DNA of 64,000 bases. Source: Selaginella moellendorffii (taxonomy: Eukaryota; Streptophyta; Lycopodiopsida; Selaginellales; Selaginellaceae). A program made the position numbers and the translations under genes. The first letter of the stretch is position 1; each line of letters opens with the position of its first letter. Location: NCBI RefSeq assembly GCF_000143415.4, contig NW_003314268.1, forward strand, positions 1,216,317-1,280,316, in the 5' to 3' direction. A model generated the notes under the pieces. The model ran no database searches. It had not been told where the DNA came from and saw nothing but the letters and a program-made list of their open reading frames with translations. Shown here piece after piece: positions 23,520 to 32,904 of the stretch.

Positions 23520-23830
23520 AAGAAATTTAAAATCATGTCAATGACGGGAAGATCGTCCAAGAACTCGGCGTTGAGATCCTAGACCTTCTTCAAGGCATGT
23601 TCATGGCTCATCTAATCCAGCAGCAATGCAGCAAATCCCTTAAGGAATTTCCAACCTTTATCCCTGTCCTAAGTTTTTGAGCCTTTTGCTTGGCAAGTGC
23701 GACAAAACATTCTGGAAATCGAGCAAATTCTGCAACCAAAGCTCTAGCCACAAGGAACCTTGAAAAGAAAACACGCACAGCCTCGTTGTTAGGAAGTGTT
23801 CTCATTGCTTCCTTGGACAGTTGACAATTT
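23520..23830 (-). pseudogene. MSH2 C-terminal relic C
   Basis: The minus strand reads VAEFARFPECFVALAKQKA and then KL, followed (with a frame change) by the GNSLRDLLHCCWIR equivalent of the FLKGFAALLLD tail and the LDDLPVI region. It is the palindromic twin of 8414-8745 and has independent substitutions. Confidence 0.7.
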
Positions 23831-24542
23831 AGGCTTGGTGAGCACAGTATGGCAAGGATTCCTCATAAAAGGAGGGAGAATATGGTACAGAAGGTAGGTT
23901 ATATTTTTGGGTTCTATTTTCTCCTCTCTCCTCTTCCGATTTCTCTCTTTTCCTCCTGTATTTCTCTTCCATGGAATATATTAGTGATTCCTGCCAGGAG
24001 ATCTGGGCAGATCTCAACAGTGGTATCGGAGCAACACTACCGATCGTATTGGGTGTACCAGGCAAGGGTTTGGCATCATGGCGAAGGATAGGGCTAATGG
24101 AGGCAATCCTAAAAGCATATGTCATTTTCAGCTAGTTAATCAGACATATTGGCAGTGTGACCAACTTAGAGTCAGTTATCCCTTTGTTATCTCTCGTATG
24201 GGTGCTAGGGTTTCTTTGCGAATGGCTTCTCTAGCATCTTTGGCAAAATTTGTAAACATGAGGCCAAGAAAGAAGCAAATTGAGGCCACCACACTAATGG
24301 ACGAGGAGCTAGAATGAGTTTCCAATCCAGATCAGGTGCATGACCAAGAAGGGGAAAGGGAAGAGCAAGGATTGATAATCCAGCAATTGGAATCAACCAT
24401 GCAAGCACTGATTGAGCAGAATCTTCTTCACCAGCAGCAAGTCACAGCTATAATCCAGGACATGCAAGTTTCGGTCCAGTTGTTGCCTCTTTCTAGAGCA
24501 TCATGTGAGGCCATGGTATGAGGAATTACGATGAAGATGGAA

Positions 24543-24699
24543 GTTCTCTCTCCCCATCACGACAGTATCTCTGGCAGTTCCCCAATAGCCTCTTGTGCGA
24601 AGAAGTAACCTAGAGTTCCTTGAGCCGAGATTCCAAGGTCTGCTGCTTCTCCACTAAAAGACGCATTTCTGCTATGCTCTCATATTGTTGATCTGCTAA
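24543..24699. other. 157-bp micro-inversion in gag leader of right copy
   Basis: In the left arm the gag coiled-coil block (7584-7739) runs with the element. Here the same block (GTTCTCTCTCC to GATCTGCTAA) runs against the element, although everything around it is collinear. It also follows a block that comes after it in the left arm, so it was inverted and shifted. Confidence 0.8.
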
Positions 24700-24855
24700 G
24701 ATCCAAGGGTGGTGAGTCCAATCCTACAACTATCCTTCTCATCCAGGAGTCACGGATTGTTGGGGAGAACACCATTCTCTTCATCAGCAGCGAAATGGGA
24801 TAAGGACAAATCTCAATTGCCAACTTATGGAGGCAAGAACGATTGACAGAAGCTT

Positions 24856-26174
24856 TTGGAGTGGATTTATTGCCATGAGAGAAACTTTGTGATGCGTGAA
24901 CCTCGGGAGGTGGAGAAGGTACCCTTGGTGGCCAATTATCTCACAGATTTGGCTTCTGAGTGGTATAGCAGCCTAGAGCGGGCCAGAGTGTTTCCGGATT
25001 GGGAAACATTCAAGACCATGCTTACTGAGGAATTTCTGCTCTCCTCAGTCTAGGACCTTCCATTCAACAAACTTTATGATCTACGGTACCACCCACGAAC
25101 ACAGACTTTACAGGCTTTTAACCGAGAATGGCTACAAGTTTGGCGTGGATGATATTCCTGAATCAGCCCTGGTTCAATGCTATGTAGCTGCTTTACCCAC
25201 ATCAATGGGAGCTGATGTAGATCAAATGTCCCCTACGTCCATCTGTCAAGCCATGCAACTGGCTTTGAACGCAGATCTCAAATACAAGGAGTGGGAGTCA
25301 ACAAGTAAACCACGTTTTGATTGGCCTCGTTTGCAACCTCGGAGCATGGCAGAAATCAGCAAGTCATTAAGCAATGGATTATCATCAACTGCAGGGAAAC
25401 AAGTGCCATTTTCATCCATGTTGCTTCCCCTACAAGAGCGGCTCAAACAATTGGAAGACACGAAGTTGGGCAAGTGTTTTGATTGCGGAGCAAAAATGGG
25501 AACGGGGACATAGACAGGTTTGTAAGGCTCGAACAGGTCAGCAACCAAGGGGCAGGTTGACAAGTATTTAGTTCCAACAAAACGGCGATGGAGATCTCAT
25601 TCCTGTGGCTTTTGAGGACTTGGACTTAGAACAAGAGATTTTTGTTTGGGAGGGTGAAGTGTCATCTCAAGTTCCAGGAGAAGAAGCCACGTTAGGAGCC
25701 ACCATTTCACTGCCATCCTCTTTGGGGAAGACAGGACCACAGTGCATTCGGGTAACAGGAACAGTTTTAGGTCGTCAAGCATTTGTGTTGGTAGAATTGG
25801 GAGCTTCACATTCCTTTGTGAACGCTTGTTCACTGACCAAACTTCGCTTGACAACCAAACCAGCTCCAATTCCATTGGATGTGGAGATTGCCAATAGGGG
25901 AGTTATCCGAGTGAATCAGATGGTATCTTGTCACTTGGTGGTGAACAACTTCATGCTGGTGGAGCACTTTTATGTCATGGACATGGGGCCCATTGACTTC
26001 GTTTTGGGAGTTCAGACTCTTGAACGTTTTGGTGACATCACCATAAACTTTGCTACTCAACGATTAGCCTTCACCTTTGAGGGACAACACGTTGAATGGC
26101 TAGGGGTGCCACCAAAGCAAACAGATTCAGCACAGAACTGCATCCCAGTGCTGGAAACTTTTATGAGGTGGTAA
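24856..26174 (+). pseudogene. gag and protease of retrotransposon B
   Basis: 24856-25053 encodes a capsid-like block (ADLASEWYSS-type TDLASEWYSSLE). A stop at 25051 and frame changes precede a second gag block and a degenerate zinc knuckle (CFDCGAKxxRGH, near 25477). 25605-26174 is the aspartic protease region (FVLVELGASHSFVNA to DFVLGVQTLERFGD). The catalytic DSGAS is ELGAS, so the essential aspartate is lost. Confidence 0.78.
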
Positions 26175-26181
26175 TGAGTGC

Positions 26182-26744
26182 TTGATCTATCATAGACACG
26201 AAGGGTTGCTGGAGACAGTAGAGAGCTTTTTGGAAGGAGCCCGACTTTCCTTTCTTTTGTACCTTCAAGAAGAAAAGATAGCTGAGTTGCATCTTTCGGA
26301 CCTGGGTGTGAAGAAAGCAGAACAACACTGCGAAGAAAGCAGTAGGGGTCCAGGTGGGCAGCTAGAGACGGGTGTGAAGAAAGTAGGACAACACTGTGAA
26401 GAAAGCAGTGGGTTTCATGCTCAAGCTTTAAGTCCAGGTGTGAAGAAAGTAGGACAACACTGTGAAGAAAGCAGTGGGTTTCATGCTCAAGCTTTAAGTC
26501 CAAGTGTGAAGAAAGCAGCAGGGACTTGAATAAGCTCAAGACTGCACTTGAAGAAAGTAGCAAAGAAAGTGGTAGTGCAATGAATTTGGTTGCTAGTGAC
26601 AGGCAACTCGATTCCAGTCTTTGTGGGAAGGGGGAAGAGTTCTCATCAGTTGAGGTGGAGGAGGCAATGACAGACATAAATTTTTCCTCCATGCATGCAA
26701 ATATCAAGGTAGTGGCGATCCAGCATGCCCGTGTTTTCACTTGA
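26182..26744 (+). pseudogene. Linker with 22-residue Cys/His repeats between protease and RT
   Basis: A tandem 66-bp unit encodes GVKKVGQHCEESSGFHAQALSP-like repeats; about four units are present here and three in the left arm. Each unit carries one His-Cys pair. I know no function for this linker in Ty3 elements. It ends in an acidic segment before RT. Confidence 0.6.
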
Positions 26745-26859
26745 AAGATTAGTAATCGTTTTAGTGAAGTCACCAGGATCACACATCGGATTGAGTTAGA
26801 ACCACACTCCATCACAGTTAACTTTCCGATAATTCATCTAAGTAGGGAGGAATGAGCCA

Positions 26860-27932
26860 TCGTTGATACCATGGTGGAGGAATTACAACAGGAAGGGTTG
26901 GTGGAGGAAAGCAATAGTCTGTTTGTATCTCCCATGCTTCTCGTTCTTAAGAAGGATGGTTCATGGAGATTAGTGGTGGATTACAGGGCCCTTAATAGGA
27001 TAACTGTCAAAAATAAGTTCTCTATTCCCAGGGTAGATGAGCTTCTGGATGAGCTTGGCAGCACCAAGTTCTTTTCCAAGATTGACCTTCGTTCTGGTTA
27101 CTATCATATTGCCATGCAGGATGAGGACAAGGCCAAGACAGCATTCAGGACTCACCAAGGATTGTTTCAATTCAGAGTAATGCCTTTTGGCCCGCCTGCT
27201 ACGTTTCAAAGTCTCATGAACAAGCTCTTGGCTAAGTATTTCTTCCAGTTCATTGTAGCTGTTTTTAATGACATACTAATCTATAGTTAGGACTGGACAG
27301 AACACTTGCACCACTTGGAAGTGATTTTATCCATTTTGGAGAACAATGCTTTGGTTGCAAAGTTATCCAAGTGTTCTTTTGGACTAAAGACCATTCAGTA
27401 CCTTAGATTTTGTGTAGGACATTGGCAAGGTATGGGTTGATCCATCACAATTATAAGTTGTTGCAAATTGGCCACTTCCCAAATCTTTGAAGCAACTATG
27501 AGCTTTTTATGGCTTTGTAAACTATTTACATTGCTTGCCTCTATTGCGGCTCTGCTCAGCAATATTTTGCGCTCTTCTACTTTTCAATGGTCAGATGTAG
27601 CCCAAGAATCATTTGAGTTGCTGAAGCAACAACTTCTGGGTGCACTGTTACTTTTGCTTCCAGATTTCTCGCAACTTTTCATTGTTGATACTGATGCATC
27701 AGATGCATGAATTGGAGCAGTTCTCTGCCAAGGAGAGGAATTGGTGGCCTTTGATAGTTGTCGCTTCTCTGTTCAGAAGTTCAGGTTACTAGTGTATGAA
27801 CAGGAAATGCTAGCAGTTATTCATGCAATTGGTCGCTACCACCATTATCTGTTGCCTCGACAGTTTATGCTCCAAACAAACCATCACAGCCTCAAATTTA
27901 TTTTGGAGCAACAACATTTGTCCAAGAAATAG
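26860..27932 (+). pseudogene. Reverse transcriptase and RNase H of retrotransposon B
   Basis: RT: VSPMLLVLKKDGSWRLVVDY, FSKIDLRSGYYHIAMQ, FRVMPFG and the active-site box VAVFNDILIYS (FND replaces the usual xDD), then a stop at 27288. RNase H starts around 27600 (LFIVDTDASDA, stop, then GEELVAFDSCRFS to LLPRQFMLQTNHHSLKFI). The same domains are seen on the minus strand of the left arm. Confidence 0.82.
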
Positions 27933-28606
27933 CAGTGCTGGGTGGAGCAACTGCAAGCATTGGATTTCACTACAGGGAAAAGCACATCCTTCCTGATGTG
28001 TTAGGGTTTAGGTTCATGATGATTTGAACGTACTGAAGCATCAACATTGTCTAGTATTTCCAGACAGGAAGCAGTGTATGTTGATAAGATTCGCGAAGGC
28101 TACTCACTGGATCCGACGCTTTCGGGTATCTGGCAACAGTTTTGTGATAATCCTGACCATACGCATGACAAGTTCTCAATTCAAGCCACAACTTATGCAA
28201 GGAGATCTGTCATGCAAGCATTTTGGCAAGACATCCATATTAAGTGTGTGTGTATATATATATCATAAATATATAAATATCATTGTTAATGTTAAAATAA
28301 AGACAAAGGGCTTGCTATCCTAGAGATTTTTGGTGCAACAAACGCAGACAAATTGCTCTGAAACCCCAGCAATCTGGAAACTAGAAACATTAAACCAGCC
28401 AATTGCCATATAGTAGAATCACTCTAAAGTATGGTTTTTGTCAGGCGTGGCTCAAATAGCACTCTTGGAAAGCTTAAATCCAAATGCCAATTATACATAC
28501 TGTACAGCGTCCACTTAAGGCTCAACTAAAACAATCTAACCTTCTTGAGCTTTAAAGCAAAATTCATCAACACAATTCTTTGATGACTTCGCTCATTCTC
28601 TCTCTT

Positions 28607-30242
28607 CTAACCAACGCAGCCCTTGAGCTTCATCTTGAGAAGCTCGGGAAGCTCCCTCTCAAACTCTCCAACAAACTGGTCCACGACATCACGACAGAAC
28701 CCGCTCACAATCATTGCTGCTGCTACGTCCTCGCTGATGCCTCGCTGCCTGAAGTAGAACAGCTGCTCGTCGCTCACCTTGGACGTGCTCGCCTCGTGCT
28801 CGATCCGGGAGCTCGGATTCCGTCCCTGATGATCCAAAAGTTCCATACAAACTCGTGAAACCTGTAAACGTGCAATGGGGCTCATATACCTGGATGACTG
28901 GAAAGGTGCTCGCAGTAGACTTGTTTCCAATGAGCAGCGAGTCGCACTGCGAGAAGTTCCTGGCTCCAGCTGCCGAGGGCTGGATCTGCACGAGCCCCCG
29001 GTAGCAATTCGTGGAGTTTCCAGCCGAGACTCCCTTGCTCACGATGAAGCTCTTGGTGTTCTTCCCAAGATGGATCATCTTGCTGCCCGTGTCGGCCTGC
29101 TGCTGGTTTTGTGTCAATGCCACCGAGTGAAACTTCCCCACGGAGCCATCGCCTCGCAGCACAACGCTAGGATACTTCCAAGTGATCGCGGAGCCAGTCT
29201 CAACTTGCGACCACGATATCTCCGACTTCTCTCCGTCACAAAGTCCCCTCTTGGTCACGAAGTTGTAAATCCCACCGCGTCCCTGGAGCAACACCTCACG
29301 ATCAAACCAAGGAGGTAACGTCAAACCCGAAGGAGAGAACCTGCTGATCACCGGAGTACCAGTTTTGCACCGTGTAGTAGTCGATCTTTGCGTTCCTCGC
29401 GCAGTAGAGCTCCACGACCGCGGCATGGAGCTGGTTTGTGTCGTGAGCCGTGGCCGTGCAGCCCTCGAGGTACGTCAGGTGACCACCCTCCTCGACCACG
29501 ATCAAAGTTCGCTCGAATTGCCCAGTCTCTGGCGCGTTGATCCGGAACTGCGTGGAAAGAGGGATGCTCACTCCTCCCCCGGCCTTCACGTAGCAAAATG
29601 ATCCATCGCTAAACACCGCCGAGTTGAGAGCCGCGTAGAAGTTGTCCGAGGCCGGAACCACGCGGCCGAGGTTGTCCCGGACGACCTCCGGGAACTCGCG
29701 CACGGCCTGGGAGAGCGAGCGGAAGAAGACACCGCCGTCCTCGAGCTCCCGGTGGTGGGTCAACGCCACGGACGTGCTGTCAAAGACGGCGTCAACGGCC
29801 ATTGACCTGGGCTTAGACCCAGGCGTTGACTCGGGTGGCGGCCCCAGGTCAACGCCCAGGCGCTGGTATGCGTCGACGATGGCGGCGTGCTCCGAGGGCT
29901 TGGGCTCCGAGTAGTAGCTCATGTCCTGGAAGTCAACGGGCGGGTGGCGAAGCTCGGACCACGAGGGCGGTGCCATCTTTTGCCACTTGTGGAAGGCGTC
30001 CATCCGGAAGTCGAGCATCCATGGCGGCTCCTGGCGCTTGCTGGAGATGAGGCGGATCGTCTCCTCGGACAGCCCCTTGGGGATTGATACGGACTCCACC
30101 TTGGAAGAGAAGCCCCATTTCCTGCAAGCACACCAGCAAGTTCTTTTCCTTCCAACAGAGATTTGATTTGAGTGTGCTCTTACCCGTAGTCACAGTTTAG
30201 AAAGCGATCAATGGTGGTAGCGTCTGTTCCCACCGTCGCCAT
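28607..30242 (-). CDS. SUFB: SufB, plastid Fe-S cluster scaffold (ABCI8-type), 483 aa, four exons
   Basis: Exons (minus): 30242-30184, 30121-29341, 29282-28890 and 28825-28607, separated by introns of 62, 58 and 64 bp, all GT-AG. The product reads [19 protein letters not shown] near the N-terminus, [83 protein letters not shown] and [11 protein letters not shown], ending LKGCVG. These are the defining blocks of SufB, which with SufC and SufD assembles Fe-S clusters in plastids. The first ATG (30242) gives a protein collinear with bacterial SufB and no transit peptide. An in-frame stop lies about 40 bp upstream, but a plausible splice acceptor (ACATTTTTAG, about 30290) could join an unseen transit-peptide exon. 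The last exon is partly duplicated at 4697-4834. Confidence 0.93.
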
Positions 30243-30729
30243 CGGGGCGTCGCCGATCACACCTCTTCTCCACGCCCTAGACTTGAGTAGCCCTAAAAAT
30301 GTATATTATTTTGCGAAAGTAATTATATAAAGCTACAGATGTAAAACATATTTACTTTGATTTTAAAAACGTTTATAATAGCATATGCTAAAATATCCTA
30401 AAATATAATGGAATATTCAGTTTACTTAATTTGTAAAGATATCGAGAATATACGTAATATTACGCGATAGTTACATGGAATTCTAACCATCTGGTAAGTG
30501 TCCACATGGCATTTCAAGTCTTTCCAAAGTGAAATATTCAAGGGTAACTAACCGGTTCAAACGCAAGTAAAAATGTACATATACCGTGTTGTATTACGCC
30601 TTGAATGATAGCAAGTCAGTGCAATGAAACTAAACCAGCTGGAAAACCTTTTACTTTGGAGGAAGATTTCTTTCGTGCCATCTCCTCTCCTCTTTTCTTG
30701 CGTCTTGATCCTTTCTCTAGCTCGTGAAA
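30243..30729. promoter_or_regulatory. Shared divergent promoter region of SufB and the PurF-like gene
   Basis: 487 bp separate the two start codons, which point away from each other. The middle is strongly AT-rich with TATA-like runs (for example near 30303 and 30365). No other gene is visible. Co-regulation is possible but is inferred only from arrangement. Confidence 0.4.
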
Positions 30730-32000
30730 ATGCTCTCCCAGTCGGCATTGCTCTTGCCAGGCTCGAGATCGCAGCAGATAGCAAGGATTGCTTCTCGCCC
30801 ATACCGCTTTCGCGCCCAGCAATCGTTCCCCGGCAATCCAAAAGTCTCAAATCCCATGGATGGTTGGCTGAGGAGCAACGAAGCGCGATCCAAGAACGAA
30901 GGATGCGTCGCAGCGGTCACGGGCCACAAAGACGCTGGAGTGCCCGTGGCGGAGGCGTTGATGAGCGCAGCAAGAAGCTTGGAATCCGGGGCCGCTGTGG
31001 TGGAATTGGCGTCATCGGGCAAGCTGGTGCTTCTTCCCAATGCTTTCCACCTCGAGTTCCTGGACGACTGCTTCTTGCCCGGCCATTCTTCGATCGGCTT
31101 CGCCCAGCATTCAAAGATCCAAGCTCTTTCAAGATCCTGGCGGCAGATCCTGGGCATGCATGCGCCTTCTGTGGATTCCTCGTCGGCATGGAGCTCGACG
31201 TCCCGATCAATGGCCTCGAGGGCGGCGACGGCGACACTGCATCCGATTTTCTCAAGGTGGTGGATATTTGCAGGCGGATGGTCGGGCCTGTCGCAGCTAT
31301 CTGGATCGTTCGAGGAAAGATGTATGAGTTTTCGGATCAAGACTGTGGCTACTGGCTCTCTTCCGACGATCAGAGCGTCAAGGCTGGTGCTTCCGGCCTC
31401 AATGCAGCAGTGGTGATTCGACAGGTCATGCCTGGCGAGCTGGTTTGCATCGACGGCAACGGCACCACGTCCAGAGTCCAATTCAACGCCGGCGAACGAT
31501 CACTGGAATGTGGCATCGAGGTCTTCATCCAATCGTCATGGAACTACCGGATCCATCGTCTCCGGAGAGCTCTCTGCAAGCGCCTGGCACAGCTTCCGTT
31601 ACCAGAGGTTTGGATCAGGGCGATGGTCATAGCCGACGGACGCGAGAATGATCGCTTGGCCGAGGAATTCGCGAAGGCTAAAGGGTTCTCGTATTCCAGA
31701 ATTGGCCACCATAGCTTTGGAGAGCTTGTGCGAGGTAACCGAGTACTCGTCGTCGGCTCGTCATACCAGAGGGCTCTTGAGAGTGTCACACGTCTCAAGG
31801 GAGGAGAGTATGGGCCGGGTGTCATCCATGTCCTACTTTTCTCTCCAGTGGTGACCATGGATTGCTGCTACAGCAAGCTGGCGACCATGGTTTCGCAGCA
31901 GGAAGTGGACGTGAAATGGCTTCCGGTGGAGGATTTCTACGACGTCGTGGCCCAGGAAACTGGGAAAACTCCGTGCTGTGCTTGCTTGAGAAACGCCTGA
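30730..32000 (+). CDS. Divergent amidophosphoribosyltransferase (PurF/GPAT)-like protein, apparent pseudoenzyme, with a frame change
   Basis: From ATG 30730 the frame gives a Ser/Arg-rich, transit-like start, then EGCVAAVTG, LMSAARSLESGAAVVEL and LPGHSSIGFAQHS. These align with the N-terminal Cys, ALxxLQHRGxExAGIV and LPGxIAIGHVRYS of glutamine PRPP amidotransferase. Near 31115 the similarity moves to another frame: DTASDFLKVVDICRRMVGPV, VMPGELVCIDGNG, LECGIEV, RVLVVGSSYQRALES, FSPVVTMDCCY and the end CCACLRNA. I see no intron that repairs the shift without deleting conserved residues. Key catalytic features are gone: HNG of the glutaminase site and the DDSIVRGTT PRPP loop (now VGSSYQRAL, about 31747-31776). 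All four positions matching Fe-S cluster ligands keep cysteine (31509, 31863 or 31866, 31974, 31983). It is either a pseudogene or a non-catalytic paralogue with one base error. Confidence 0.6.
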
Positions 32001-32277
32001 GAGTTTGTAACTTTGAACCATCTGAAATAACATGTTCTTTTTCGTTTCCTCCCTGGTCAACGAGTCAACGACCATGCCGGGCTTTGACCCGGGCGCGGAC
32101 CGAGGTCAACGCCCAGCCGGTGACTGCTCGGACAGCCCTTCGGACTCTCTCTCGAATATCCCATGATTATAACTCTTACGCATTGACTTCAAAAGAAACG
32201 AAACCTTAGGGGATCTTTGTAAGAAACCAGAGTGAAAAAACAAAGTTAGATTGGCGAGTCAGTAACTAACAAGATCA

Positions 32278-32634
32278 TCAATGAACAAACGCTAATCTTG
32301 CGAGGTGCTCCACGCACGAGTAGTACTCGAGCTTCCTGATCTTCGAGGCCCAAAACGATCCAGGCGTGGAAGAGAAAGGGCTGGATCGTTTCTTCTTGTT
32401 GGCTCGTCTGCTGCTGGATTCGTGCTGCTGCTGCTGCTGCCGCTGCTGCTCTCGATTCTCCTCCTGCTCTTCGCTCTCGATCCCTTCAGGGATCGTTTGC
32501 AAGGTGGGATTTAGCCTCTTCTGGCGGCGGCGGAGATAGGCGCGCTGCATTTGCTCCTCCTCGCTGATGAGCATCCCATTCCGGACGAGATCTCGCTGGA
32601 AGAGCCCGCCCCTTGGCCGGCACCAGCGACCCAT
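32278..32634 (-). CDS. Small basic protein of unknown function, 118 aa
   Basis: Single open frame starting MGRWCRPRGGLFQRDLVRNG. Residues 24-40 (SEEEQMQRAYLRRRQKR) form a charged helix. A Gln-rich stretch and a Lys/Arg cluster (RANKKKRSS), a possible nuclear signal, follow, then an aromatic C-terminus (KIRKLEYYSCVEHLA). I do not recognise a family. It is divergent from the RAD54B-like gene (270 bp between start codons) and shares its promoter. Codon usage and the long poly-Gln/Glu tract without stops suggest a real gene; support is from sequence only. Confidence 0.45.
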   Translation of the reverse strand: MGRWCRPRGGLFQRDLVRNGMLISEEEQMQRAYLRRRQKRLNPTLQTIPEGIESEEQEENREQQRQQQQQHESSSRRANKKKRSSPFSSTPGSFWASKIRKLEYYSCVEHLARLAFVH

Positions 32635-32753
32635 TGCCCTAATTCGCCCAAATTCCTAGATTGCCCTCACCGATCGATCCCAATCGGCCAAATCGTTAGC
32701 TCCCATCGTTTAGCTCCTATCGCTGGCCGGCTTACCTCATCTCCATCCTGGAA

Positions 32754-32860
32754 GACGTGGATGGGGGCCACGTGTCGTGGATCCCACCAATCGTGACGTG
32801 GCTATTTTCTTACTCTTTAAATCGTGACGTGGACGTATGACGTGTCATTGATGTTGACGT
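32754..32860. promoter_or_regulatory. Seven ACGT cores in a bidirectional promoter
   Basis: ACGT cores at 32754, 32770 (within CACGTG), 32796, 32827, 32833, 32840 and 32857, several as TGACGTGG or TGACGTGT. Such cores are the binding heart of plant bZIP and bHLH factors. They lie between the small minus-strand gene and the RAD54B-like gene. Confidence 0.6.
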
Positions 32861-32904
32861 TGTACTGCTCAAATGATTTTCCCGCGCTAGGGTTCTTCCG
32901 ATCG

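Larger units (their letters stand above)
23839..28243 (+). mobile_element. Ty3-type retrotransposon B, right copy, 3'-truncated
   Basis: 5' LTR 23839-24019 (TGAGCACAG to CTCAACA) is followed by G and the primer-binding site TGGTATCGGAGC (24021-24032). Gag, protease, linker, reverse transcriptase and RNase H follow. The sequence ends in the region just before integrase (FWQDIHIK near 28243) and continues directly as SufB 3' flank; integrase and 3' LTR are missing. Stops (for example 27288) and frameshifts make it inactive. Confidence 0.83.
23488..28743. repeat. Right arm of the palindrome
   Basis: Reverse complement of 4697-8781, with about 1.7 kb more retroelement sequence (gag and protease). 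Its inner end (ACATTGTACAGC) matches the inner end of the left arm, and its outer end lies inside the last SufB exon. The arms are separated by 14.7 kb of later or captured LTR elements. Confidence 0.85.

Noticed and set aside
28689-29426. A 245-codon minus-strand frame read without introns
   Set aside because: Its ends are intron read-through; the real SufB exons are 29282-28890 and 28825-28607, with GT-AG borders that rejoin conserved SufB sequence.
30624-32000. A single 458-codon frame as the gene model for the PurF-like locus
   Set aside because: Its first 160 codons show no similarity to anything recognised, while the overlapping frame starting at 30730 aligns with the PurF N-terminus. 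Only the second half of the long frame is supported.
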